Source of the DNA: Ipomoea triloba
Lineage: Eukaryota > Streptophyta > Magnoliopsida > Solanales > Convolvulaceae
Assembly: GCF_003576645.1 (NCBI RefSeq)
Contig: NC_044924.1
Location: 22,796,912 to 22,860,911, forward strand
Direction of reading: 5' to 3'
DNA: 64,000 nt
Position numbers and translations under genes: made by a program. The stretch's first letter is position 1, and each line of letters begins with the position of its first letter. The notes beneath the pieces were generated by a model. That model did not search any database, was not told the DNA's origin, and saw only the letters and a list, made by a program, of their open reading frames with translations. Of this stretch, positions 1 to 10,860 are shown one piece after another.

Positions 1-298
1 ATGATATTGGAAAGAGTTTAAATAAAATCCAACCAATGCAAGGCACTAGCTTAAATAAAATAAGCAAATAAATAAACAACTATTATAGATACATCAATAA
101 ATAGATGGATGGATTTACAGTTGAAGTTAATGCACAGAATTGACATTTTATATGGAAATATATTTACACATTTGACTTTTAAAGTAATTTTAAACTAGGA
201 TTCTGATTTCTCAGGGCACTATAAATTATGATAACATGTTAGTTATTACATGTATAATAAGGTCTTTGAACATGTCAAATGAGAATAGTGGAAACGAC

Positions 299-3200
299 CT
301 TTAACTCTTCTGCATAATTCCCTTCAGCCTCAGAGATGTGCTTTTGTGCTTCTAACCTGATTTTCTTAACCTCATCCTCGAAAGACTTTTGTTGTCTTTC
401 ATTTTCAGCAATAAGTTTGTCAACCTGTACCTGAAGCCCTTTGCACAAACTTTTGTAATCACATTCCTCCTTAATTTTCAACACATTCTCCACCTTCATA
501 GCCTGTATAAAATGGGAACCCAAAATTAGCAACAATTATCACCATTGCTTCAATGTCATAATATGCTGGTTAAAATAAAGAAATCAATCATAACTAGCAA
601 CAAGATATGAAAAATGTTTGACTACAACATTCTGTTCCAAGGCAATACTCATAGTCTTGCAACTTACAAATAAACAACTAAAATCCAATAGCTTACCCTT
701 TGTCCAAACAAAATAGTACTTGCTGTCTCAGCTCGATGGCATGATGATGGCCCAATGGTCACAACTAGTGATGTTCTTGATGTACCTGGAACAGAACATG
801 AACAAGTACAATTTCTAAGGTAAGTTGGTGCTCCTGCCTCATTATTTTAGAGGAATGAATTAGGGTTTTCTTTTTGGGGAAAAGGAGAGTAAGTCACTAG
901 CCCATTCAGTACAAATACAAGCTCACCTCCAAATGAATCTTTTAGTAATCGTGTAAGTTTTGAATCTCGGAATGGTACATGAGCACTATTTTCTGCCAAA
1001 GCATTTATGCACTTCCCTAATGCACTTAGTGAAAGATTGATAGATTTGGCTTCTTCTAACACAAGCCCTTCACTTCCTGGAAGATATCATAATGAAAATT
1101 ATCCCCCATTGTAAAGATTTTCAAATTGAGTAGCATGGACATCTAGACATTAGCATCAGATAATAAGCAAAATATAAAGGCATTGTAGTTTCTAATTAAA
1201 TCTAGACAATTCAGAGGCATACCTGATTTGAGCACTCGCTCAGAACCAGCAAGATCCACTAGAACTAGTTTGCCTTTCCTGAGCATGGGTGGCTTAAAAT
1301 TCAGGGCCGGATGTGAAGAGATGTCGTATTCACCAGTCAAATCAGATTCTATTTCAGACACAGACTTCTTAATGTGCACCTATCCAATTCATGCATATTC
1401 AGTAACTAGCAAATTTACATACATAAGAATGATTAATGCATTTGAATACCCAAAAAAAAGTCATTTACCATGAGAATAGCATGACTACGAGAAGATTCTG
1501 TATTCATCCTTGTGTTAGCAGCATATCTATGACCTTCCCCCAACTGTAACAGTTCTAAAAAACTTTGATGGTCTCGGACCTCAACTACTGTTGCCCCTGG
1601 TAGGGAAATGTCACCACTTATTTGGTCTTCAATTATAGCAATATTATCATTTGCAGGATTAAGAAGGTCTTGGATTGTTTCCATATAAAGCTGCGTAGAC
1701 ATGAAGAAAGAAATACTTTTATTACTAAAGAAAATTGAATTGACAGCAAACTTATCCAAAGATTTTGAAAGTACTCCGTATGTGTAAACCTGCAAGTATG
1801 ACACTGAAACTGAATCAGTCTCTAGGCATGTATTAGCAAGAATTTCTTCCATTGAGCGAACCATAATACCACGGGCAGAGGGGTCTTCTTCTCCAAGTTG
1901 TCCAAGAGTATAGGTTTTCCCAGTGCCAGTTTGACCATAAGCCATCACTGTCCCATTGTAACCCTCCAAGACACTCTATAAATGACCAGGAGATTAAATA
2001 GAAAAGGGAAAATATCAGTAAGAATTAATTCCTGAACAAATTTAAACCTGCATTTAAAAATAACAAACTAAAAACCTTTAATAAGCAAAGCCTTCAATTT
2101 TTGAAAATATCATAAGAGACTTTATCCCTATAAATTACACTTCCTTCTTGTCCTTCTCTTTAGATCTTGGAAAATATTTTCAAAAAAGAAAAAAAAAATA
2201 TTTTGATTTTTCTAACCCTGCAAGTTTGAGGGCTTTAAAGGCAGCAAATTAAAGAATAAAGAATACAGACCTGCACAACAGGTTTTGCAACCACTTCATA
2301 GACACGCTTTTGTGATGCAGATTCAGTTAATATCTCATCGAACTCGTAGACATCTGTATCCCAGTTGTTCTTCCGAAGTTTCAATCTTTTCAGCTAGCCC
2401 ATCAAAACAATGAAAGGCATCAATACCAAGCAATTTTCACAAATTAATTATTCATACAGTAAATGCAAAATTTAAATAGTTTTAACCAAATCAATCAAAT
2501 ATATGTTAGAACCTCTGGTTGCAGTTCCACACAATCAGCAAAATCTGCATCTGCTGCCAACTCCTCAGCATTTCGAGGTCTCAATCTTACAGCAACTCTA
2601 ACTCTTCCAGAAACTATAAGGGACAACAAAAATACATTTCATATTGAAAGTAACAAAATGACCATAATACTAATTTGATATCAGACATCATTGCATCTTC
2701 AAATTAGTCAAACCCTCAAGAGATTCACACAAGTTGACAAAGTAACAAAGCGAATTAAGAGAAAGACAAAGAGAGGACTAAAATAAAATGCAAAAGAATT
2801 TATTCGTAGAAATTAATTATTAATTGAAAAATATGAGATTTCAGAAACCAAAACACATTGATTGTACAAGCAATAATGATAAAACTATTAAACTAATCAA
2901 AATACTCTTTACATTAGTCAAGTGTACATAGGAGTGTAAGTGAAGAAATACACTGGTTTTTAGATGAAAAGTATTCGGGTAGGATGACTTCATCACTCTT
3001 TAATAACAAACTAGTTTAGAATTTCAAAAGACAAAAATCCAATAAAATAAAGACTTAAAAGTGTATTTAAAGTGTATTTTGCAATGTCATTGAATTATTG
3101 TGTAGGCACACAAAATAATTGAAAGATCTAAGGTAGATGCTAACAATAATTAGCCATTAACTTGAATGAGTTTATGGAAAACATTGATTATGGTTATTTT

Positions 3201-3974
3201 TTACTGTTAAATTTGCATAATTCAAAGCTAAAGAGCTAATAATTTCAAAATTAGTCATGTGTAATAACTAATAAGCAGGGACAAAAAGGCAGGATCCTTT
3301 GCTATAATCCATCACCAGCTACGGACCTCTCAACTAAAGTCGTTCAGTTTCACTAAGAATTCAAGGTACAATGGTTTAGTCTTAAACGGATTTGTTGAAT
3401 AGTTAAACGTACTACTTGCAAAAGGCTAAACCAGTTATATATACGAATCAGTATAGCTTTTTATGCATTGGAATTTCAAAATAACTAAGATCGGAAAGAA
3501 TTCCAACTCCTTGATTTACATAGATACGAAATTCGAAATACGCATTTGATAGCTAAAATTTCACAGAGCTACATTTCAACAATAGATTACTCGTATGCTC
3601 AAATAAAGAAGTCCACTCATCACTTTGTTGAATTACTAACGCAAGACATTTGCGCAGATGAATCACTGAAAAACGAGTGATAAGATCACGTAGCAAAAAA
3701 AAAAAAAAAAAACTCGAATAATGATAATAGAAGCTCGTGTTAAAAGTGAACATATTTTCACATTGAAAAGTAGAGCACGATTTTGAGTTGATCTCAAGCA
3801 CATTGTTCAAACAAAATGAAATGGAGTTGTAAAAGTACCGGCATCAGCGATACCGAGAGTGGAGACGTTGCTACAGCGGCGGACATTAGAAGTTGACGGT
3901 GAAAGCTTCGATTTGGAAGTTCTTAGATTAGGTGACTTGTGATTGCCATTCCTGTAACCACCGCCAGAAGCCAT
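299..3974 (-). CDS. Armadillo-repeat-containing kinesin (KIN-U/ARK family), N-terminal part; 3' end outside window
   Basis: Nine exons on the minus strand join without frame loss: 3839-3974, 2513-2613, 2271-2393, 1790-1975, 1469-1690, 1223-1379, 927-1076, 697-785 and 299-502, giving 456 codons. The protein starts [10 protein letters not shown], then a short basic-Ser/Thr region and a full kinesin motor: [11 protein letters not shown] (about 50), P-loop GQTGTGKT (134-141), switch I NTESSRSH (245-252), switch II DLAGSE (298-303) and [13 protein letters not shown] (about 340). After the motor comes a predicted coiled coil rich in K/E/Q. Known ARK kinesins carry C-terminal armadillo repeats; these would lie beyond base 1 and are not visible. 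The family is a plant microtubule motor that promotes plus-end dynamics in root hairs and other tip-growing or expanding cells. Family assignment is from motor sequence similarity ([20 protein letters not shown] loop, long insert before [10 protein letters not shown]); the exact subtype (UA, UB or UC) is not settled. Confidence 0.93.
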
Positions 3975-4140
3975 TACCTCCACCTCTAAACAAAGGGAAG
4001 GAGCTGAGTATGTTTACAGCTTTCACGCACGAAATCGTGTATGTTATATATGGGGCCAGGAAGTGAATGAGTTCAAACAATTAGGGGGCAAGGGAGAGAG
4101 GGAGAGTGGGGTCCAGCCACAGTGAAAAGGCAGATGCGGT
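3975..4140 (-). promoter_or_regulatory. 5' leader and proximal promoter of the kinesin gene
   Basis: The bases upstream of the kinesin start codon hold a purine-rich stretch (gggagagagggagag) and, on the minus strand, CT-rich tracts typical of plant 5' leaders, with an AT-rich stretch (tatatat near 4042) that could act as a TATA region. No transcription start is provable from sequence. Confidence 0.3.
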
Positions 4141-4254
4141 CGGGGTTAGTGATCGTCAAAATACTATAAACCAATAACCTGGAATTATTATAAACTTTTT
4201 TTTCATCAAAAAAAATAAACTCTTTTAATTTAAAAGGAAATATGATATATTAAT

Positions 4255-5220
4255 CAACTAAATCACATCTCAATCAGTCCAAAATGATCAAAGGCAGAAT
4301 AGAAATCCAAGAGATACATTCAAACATGGAACACGTTACTTTAACTAATTGAAGAGCAACCTCTACTTGAATATGGTCAAACTACACATCTTTTATCCCG
4401 TTGAGTGTTTCCCTTGCCCCCACGGCTTCCACTTCTTTGGCTAGGTAGACTCCTCACGAAGGAATGCATACATTTTGCGGTTACAAACTCATCATTCTCA
4501 TCCCTAATGATAGCCCATTCAATTCTCATCTTCTTTGAGTTTTGATCAATGGGCGCATCTTCATTATATTAATTTTAACCTAACCAATTGGGGCTTTCCT
4601 TAACTTCATTTTGTGGATATGGTGCATATGGTTGGTCTGATGCGTTCTACCTTTGGCTTCCCTCCAACTCACCAACAGAGACTTTGTTTTCTCAGTGATA
4701 GTCCAGGGAGTCGCACGATGATTGTTCCGCATCTTATCATTTCTAGCATTCCATATACTCTAGCACACCATGATCATCATGCAACTTTTCCTTACCTCGA
4801 ATTGAATCCTTCAAGTTGTGAAATGACCAGTCATGGAAATTATCAAAGCTATTTAATTTCACTCTATGCCTAGGATATTGTAGTAGCTATGAAGCACACA
4901 ACACATTTTGCAAAAAATATAGAGTGATTTCTCTAATTTTGACTCAAAAAGCATGCAAACCTCCAAACAACAAACATGTTTCATACGAAGAGCATCTATA
5001 GTAGCTAAATAGAGGTTACAAGCACACCAAAAGAAGTTCGCTTTTGGGAGATTATCCAAACCCCACATAGCAATACAATCTTTGCCATCCATTTGTAGTC
5101 CACATAGTTGTTCCCGCATCAAAGCCCGACTGACTTTAGGACCATCATGAGTGGGTTTCTGACTGACAATGCGGTTAAGTTTGAGGCCATGTAGAGCGTT
5201 GTGGCCTCTGTCTAGCATCC
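4255..5220 (-). pseudogene. Decayed LINE 3' part (zinc-knuckle RVT and RNase H region), minus strand
   Basis: Minus-strand translation gives broken pieces of a plant L1-type LINE. Between 5218 and 4859 there is an open stretch with Cys-rich zf-RVT-like spacing. Between about 4540 and 4360 an RNase H-like segment reads IEWAIIRDENDEFVTAKCM, then after a frameshift EVEAVGARETLNGIKD and VEVALQLV. The order (zf-RVT then RNase H) and the wording of the RNase H block match plant LINE C-termini. Several stops and frameshifts show it is dead. It lies head-to-head with the second LINE relic downstream, so the two are separate insertions. Its ends cannot be placed exactly. Confidence 0.55.
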
Positions 5221-5429
5221 TCTATATGATGGGGGCTCGAATTAAGGTGGTATATGAAAATTTCTTTCTATTTGAGTTCTATGATGAAATTGATGTACAA
5301 CGAGTGTTGGATGACGATCTGTGGTCGCATGGGTGCCAGCATGCTCGCATAGGCGAGATCTGCTATGCGCACGCATGTGGCATGTTCGTTTTCACAAATG
5401 GGCGCTGACATACCCGTGTCGTCGCCCGT

Positions 5430-6300
5430 GCGTCGAACCTTGATGCACACAGTATAAATAGATTATCTTAGATTTGAAAAGAGAGATGTAGCCAAGAGTG
5501 ACACAATAGCTTAAGGTAAGGACAACTTTGTGAGATTTTCATCCTTTAGACTTAGAAATTGCTCTTAAAACATAGTTCTTGTATTTCATAACTCAAAACC
5601 TACAAGGATTGATGATCCACTCTATTTTGAAGATAAGTGTTCTTGCTTTAATTTCATTTATAGCTTTATGATTTATTGATTTGATATCTCTGTGTTTTTA
5701 GCCTATATAATGTGTGAGTAGTCTTGTTTGGCTGGGTTTGGATTGAAGTTACATGATATTCTTAATGCCTATTTGACATTTATTGCATAAGAGGGGTAAA
5801 ATCCAATATAGAGTTCCACTTGTTGTGAGAAATCTTAAATTCTTGTGTTGAGATGTGGTGCACAACATTGTTAACACTCATCTTGTTTGGAATTTGACCG
5901 CGACTAAAGTTGGGTTAACATTCCCCTAGACCCATCTCGCAACCCTTAGGTTCGGCTACGAAAGTAGGGAATTATAGGGATCTAAATTACTTGAACTTTA
6001 TTGAGGGGGTTGGTAGCATCACGAAAGTAGGACAATATTCGTCTTTCAATTTGATCTAACATTGGATCATGAAAGTGACTTGTTAATCCACCGAATTGGT
6101 GTTGACAATCTTGGAACCCGAAATTAGTTTGGCTCCCCTTAATCTATAGATTTGGTGTAGAATCAAATGTTCCCTCATTCCAAACCCTACTTTTTTTATT
6201 TGATCATTTACTCGAGTTGTTTACTTTTATTCCTCACTCTCTTATCATTGCTTAGCTTCCACCAATTTCCCTTCTCCTTGTGCCTTGAAACCTTTCAAGG
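5430..6300 (+). repeat. Possible LTR or leader remnant of a Gypsy-type element
   Basis: A TATA-like box (agtataaatag, about 5451) is followed by about 800 bases of non-coding sequence with repeated short phrases (tacgaaagtag, cacgaaagtag, atcatgaaagtg). This pattern resembles the leader of plant Athila/Tat LTRs, and a similar arrangement recurs at 53.3-53.7 kb. No paired LTR or target duplication was found, so the assignment is weak. Confidence 0.3.
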
Positions 6301-6339
6301 ATTATGCCTAAAATGTAGTCCTAGTCAATGATATAAACA

Positions 6340-8586
6340 ATTTATTTTTGTTTAAACCATCCAGGAACACTCACTAACTCACAGAGTACTTTTATACCAG
6401 ATAGGCTAATCACTGATAATATCTTGGTAGCAATAGGAGTGAGACATTTTCTAAGGAGAAAATAGTTTGGAAATATTGCCCTAAAACTAGACATGGCTAA
6501 AACATATGACAGAATGGAGTGGAGTTTTTTTTTAAACATATGCTCACTAGCTTGGGTTTTTATGACCAATTAGGTGGATTTGATCCTGGAATGTGTAACC
6601 ATGGTGACATATAATATTATTGTTAGTGGAATGGTAGCAAGTATTGTCACACCTACTAGGGGTCTAAGATTGGGGGGGCCCATTATCCCCCTATTTCACT
6701 ATTTGTTCATCATTTGTGTAGAGGGACTATCGCCCTATTTGGTTATCGCGTGGCCATGGCACTCTCCCGATTTCTCACTTTTTTTCGTAGATGATAGTCT
6801 GCTGTTTTTCAAAGCCAGCACTCAGGAAGCTACGAAGGTTAAAAGGTGTCTGAAGGATTACGAGATTTTTTTTGGCCAACTAGTGAATTTCCACAAATCT
6901 AGTATTTCTTTAAGCCACAACACTCAGGCGACAATAAGATAAGAGGTGGTTGGCATTTTAGAGGTGATTTATGTAGAGGATTTCAAAAACTACTTGGGTT
7001 TTCCCTCTTTTGTCAATTTTGTGGGTCAGAATATGAGAGAGTGGTTTTTGCCTATATTTAGGAGAAAATGGGTGATAGAATTGATGGGTGGAACAAGAAA
7101 TTTCTATCGCGAGCAATGGATGAGATATTACTTAAGAGTGTGATCCAAGCCTATGTATGCTATGAGTGTTTTCCTTTTCCCTAAGACCTTCTATGTGACT
7201 CTAGAATAAAATATGAATAATTTTTTGCAGAATAATGGGGTTTCTATTAGAATGGGCATTCAATGGAAAGCTTGGACAAATTCAGTATTCCGAAGAAATT
7301 TGGTGGGTTGCGATTTAAGCAATTGCATGGATTCAATCTCATTTTGTTAGGAAAACAAAGTTGGCGGTTCATGACCAAATCAAAATCCCTTGTTTCTTAT
7401 ATCTTTAAGGCTAGGTATTTCCCTCATAGTACTTTCTTTGAAGCTCACTTGGAACATAACCCGAGTTATTGCTGGGAGGAGCAATTATGTGGCTAAAGAC
7501 TTGATTGTTGGTGGGGTTAGAACGATGATAGAAAATGGCAACACCACTTTGGTTTGGTTCCACTAGTGACTTCTATCTAATACTAATGCAAGGATACAAC
7601 ACCCCATCCAAAACTCAATAATATCACAGTTGGCAACTTGATTGACCCCCTGCTCAAAATTGAGACGTAGGCACACTCAAGGACCTCTTTCAAGTTGGGG
7701 ATGTGAAAGCCATTTAAAAAAAACCCCATTTACTCTTCCTATGAAGACAATTGGTACTAGAAAGGAGATCTAAGAGGCCTTTATTCGGTCCAAAGCGGCT
7801 ACATGCTTCTTATGGCCAAATATGATGCACCACATACCTGATTTGTGAGGTAGAACAAGATTTGGGGATTAGGTGTTGTTCCAAAATATCGCAACCTTCT
7901 TTGGAGGGAAGCAAAAAATACCTTACTACATCTTTACTCTATCTTAAAGGTGTGGATGTAGAAAACAAGTGCCCTATTTGTAATAGGGATGAGGAAATAG
8001 TGATACACATTTTATCCGGTTGTGATCTTGTAAAATGGGTGTAGCAAGGGCTAGGATTTTTTTGCCTATCACGCAAAATGACTTTGGTAGTTGGTTGGAG
8101 CTTGTCATGTGAAACTTCATACCAAAGTAGTAGGAGTTTCTCCTATGGTTTTCAAGCAATTTGGCATGCTAGAAACAAATTGTCTTTGAAAATCACATGC
8201 CAATGCCAACCTCCATTTGTAAGATGGTCACGCATGAACTTCGGAATTGGCAAGCAGCTAAGCAACAACATGGTAGCAAACCTGATGCCTCTACGAAATA
8301 ATTGATGGCATGGAAATTTTCCTTTGTTTCGTCAACGCAACCATTGACCTAGTAGTAATGTAGTATCGCAATTTTCCTTCGACTTTTGTGTCATTGCCAA
8401 AGACAGTACCTTTGTGGCAACCGCCAATGACCCCCTGCGTTGTGTGTATGACCCCCTTATTGAAGAAGCTATGTCCTATAAGGAAACACTCACGTTGCTA
8501 AAAGTCAAGAAGCTAAGTAGCATTCGAGTAATAATTGACTATTATAATCTTTACCACAACATCACTAGAAGACCCAAGGACCTTAC
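6340..8586 (+). pseudogene. Decayed LINE (L1-type) reverse transcriptase, zf-RVT and RNase H remnants
   Basis: Broken plus-strand frames follow the order of a plant non-LTR retrotransposon. At 6355-6540 RT block 1 reads RFIPDRLITDNILVA and LDMAKTYDRMEWSF; the catalytic F-V-D-D-S box (about 6787-6801) follows in the segment 6574-6942. Then come a thumb-like segment (6946-7143), a conserved SIPKKFGGLRFKQL block (7263-7496), a zinc-binding CPICNRDEE...HILSGC block (about 7970-8035) and an RNase H region up to 8560 (AKDSTFVATAND, EEAMSYKETLTLLK). Many stops and frameshifts separate these blocks, so it cannot make a working ORF2 protein. The end abuts an LTR-like sequence starting TGTGAGACCCC at 8587, which may have interrupted it. 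Confidence 0.8.
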
Positions 8587-9405
8587 TGTGAGACCCCAAA
8601 ATACTATTTCATCAAATCCTATTTTTAAAATGGATTTTGAAGTGTAATTTCATTCCTACGACTATTTTATCAAATGAGCTTATAATTAAAATATTTTATA
8701 ACTCCTTATCCTTAATGATTTGATACTAACATTTATATAATTATTTATATTTTAAAAGCCTTATTTAAAGAGTGGATTCCTTCTTTAAAATCTTAACCCA
8801 AAAGTCTATCTGAGAGGAACTTGTGAATCTAATAACCTCGTTTTAAACCAAATATTGACTTCAAAATACTCTTATTATAATTTTATATCTTCTATAAGAT
8901 ATTTGACGTAAATTTGACTCAGTTCTTGACCCGAAATTATAACCCGAGATTTTTAATTCGTAACTGACCAAAATGCCCCTTCGGTAGCCGTTCATTCCTT
9001 CTTCCCTCCCCAAGGTTTTGTGCCTATAAATAGTGCATTATTCCATTCATCATCCTCAATCTCTCTAAAGCTACCTTTCCACCCTACACCTGCAGAAGAG
9101 CAACCAAGAGCCACCATTGTGTATTGTGAGCTTGAGCTCTAACCTAACATTTTCAATATTTTCCACCATTATTCCTTCTTCTTCTACTTAATCCTTTCAT
9201 GCATTTTCATGTGTATGAATGTATGAATAATGTGTGCAATATGTGCTTTGTTTGGGGTATAGGAGGTAAAAGTAGTGGTTAGTGATAGATTGAAGGAGAA
9301 TGAGGGATTCACGCTTCTAAGCTTTCAAGCTTAAGGTATAACCCATGGAAACTCAAACTAGTGTATTTTCCTTATGATCTGTGTGTTATGCTCTGTAAAT
9401 GCATA
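8587..9405 (+). repeat. LTR-like fragment (TGTGAGACCCC start, internal TATA)
   Basis: The segment starts TGTGAGACCCCAAAATAC, close to the TGTAACACCCCAAAATC start of the solo LTR at 24186, has an AT-rich U3-like part and a TATA box (gcctataaatagtgc, about 9021), then CT-rich leader and exon-like sequence. It appears cut off at about 9405 by the TGTTGGAAA sequence. No target duplication could be matched. It is probably the 5' part of a Gypsy chromovirus-type LTR. Confidence 0.45.
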
Positions 9406-10804
9406 TGTTGGAAAAAATGGCATAAATGACATTTAAGTAGCTATTTTGTGGTATAAATATAAGTAGGGTCCACTTCTGATTTGGGTCGGGTCAAAGTGGA
9501 TTCGGGTTCTTTATAGTTCGACGAAGAGATCGATATATTATACGCTCAAAATGGATAATGGGTGAATGAGAAATTGATTCTCAAAGTAGACCCATATGAG
9601 ATGGATTTTGTGTGGAAAAAGCATTTGAGTAAGCTTTTGTCCCACATTGGTTGGGAATGAAGATTTGACCCACTATATATACAAGGGTCTTTTTATGACT
9701 TGTTAACTTGTATAGCATAGATGCTCTCTCTCTCTCGCGTGCGCGCAAGGGGTGGGGGTGCAAATCAAATCCCGGCACCTGCGGGCTAAGTTATGCCGAA
9801 TTCTCTCGCAGGCGAGTAGCAGCAGTGCGCGAGACTACGATGTCTCGTGCTGTGCAGCGCGTGAGACATGCGATGTGGGCTAAGTTATGCCGAATTAATT
9901 CTCTCGCAGGCGAGTAGCAGCAGTGCGCGAAGTTATGTCGAATTCTCTCGCAGGCGAGTAGCAGCAGTGCGCGAGACTACGATGTCTCGTGCAACATGCG
10001 ATGTTTCAAGGCGCAGTTGCGATGGAAGCTTGCGATAGCAGTGATCTCCTGGTCGCACTGGTCGATCTCTCGCGGCTAACAGTTGAACTCTCGAAGCTTG
10101 CACATGTCGATCTATCGTAGATCTAAGTCACCTCTCACAGGCGACCTTCCGCGCGTAACTGCACTAACCTCTCGCAAGAGACTTTGGCCAAAACGGTTCA
10201 CTTCCGTAGTGACCGTTCATGTGATTAACTCAGCACGTTATGCAATTAATATCATATTAATTCCAATATTTATTTTAGAGTTAGTTCCATGTTAGTGGCA
10301 GAGTTAATACTTGGTTAGTGGGAGGAGGTTACAAAGCCAGAATTGAATGCTATGTTGAATGCCATTAATTCTTCATTTCCTATATATACTTCTAGGTGAG
10401 CAGCAGGCTTTCAAGACACAGAATATAGGCATACTAGCCAACGAAATACATAGTTTTCCACCTTGAAACTCTGCTCAACCTTCCTTCAAGCCACCTGTGT
10501 TCATCCCACGTTCTTGTTCGCCAGGTCCCAAGTTTGTGTGCTCAAACGCAGGGATCGTAGTACGTTTTGTCCTGGGAAGCCTAAGCCGCACCGCTCCAGC
10601 ACCCCAAGAGGTGGTAAATAAGGTTTTAAGGACAGAGGCAACTCGACTCGTGCTAACAACTACCCAAATTCGTCCATCTTCGTCGCCGAGTTATTCCAGG
10701 TTTATCTAACCTTTGTGTAGGTTTAAATTCCTGGAATTATTTGTTTATTGTGGATTTTTATATTATCTCCATTTTCTTGGGTTTTTTGAGAGTTATTTCC
10801 AACA
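9406..10804 (+). repeat. Copia-type LTR-like block with terminal TGTTGGAAA / TTTCCAACA
   Basis: The block begins TGTTGGAAAAA and ends TTTCCAACA, a good inverted pair of the kind found at the ends of plant Copia LTRs. Inside are two TATA-like boxes (cactatatatac at about 9671, cctatatatac at about 10379), a CT tract (9721-9737) and short GC-rich repeats (9802-9990). The flanks gcata and atctt do not match, so if real it is the 5' LTR of an element rather than a solo LTR. No matching 3' LTR was seen in the next 5 kb, and no tRNA primer site follows 10804. Boundaries are therefore tentative. Confidence 0.4.
9783..9998 (+). repeat. GC-rich local repeats in the LTR leader
   Basis: The phrase ctctcgcaggcgagtagcag occurs three times, starting at 9802, 9901 and 9945. 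It is joined to gctaagttatgccgaatt (three variants) and to gagactacgatgtctcgtgc (twice). These are direct repeats with unequal spacing (99 and 44 bases) that sit downstream of the putative LTR TATA box, so they may be an expanded transcribed leader. Confidence 0.7.
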
Positions 10805-10860
10805 ATCTTAAAACCTTATTTATCCCTATTCTTTTCTTAATTCTCGAATACCACGAAGAA

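Noticed and set aside
5169..5450. Overlapping open frames on both strands near 5.3 kb
   Set aside because: No domain; they lie between LINE and LTR-like relics and lack gene-like splice or start context.
9406..10804. Solo Copia LTR with target duplication
   Set aside because: The flanking 5-mers (gcata, atctt) differ, so solo status cannot be claimed; kept only as an LTR-like block.
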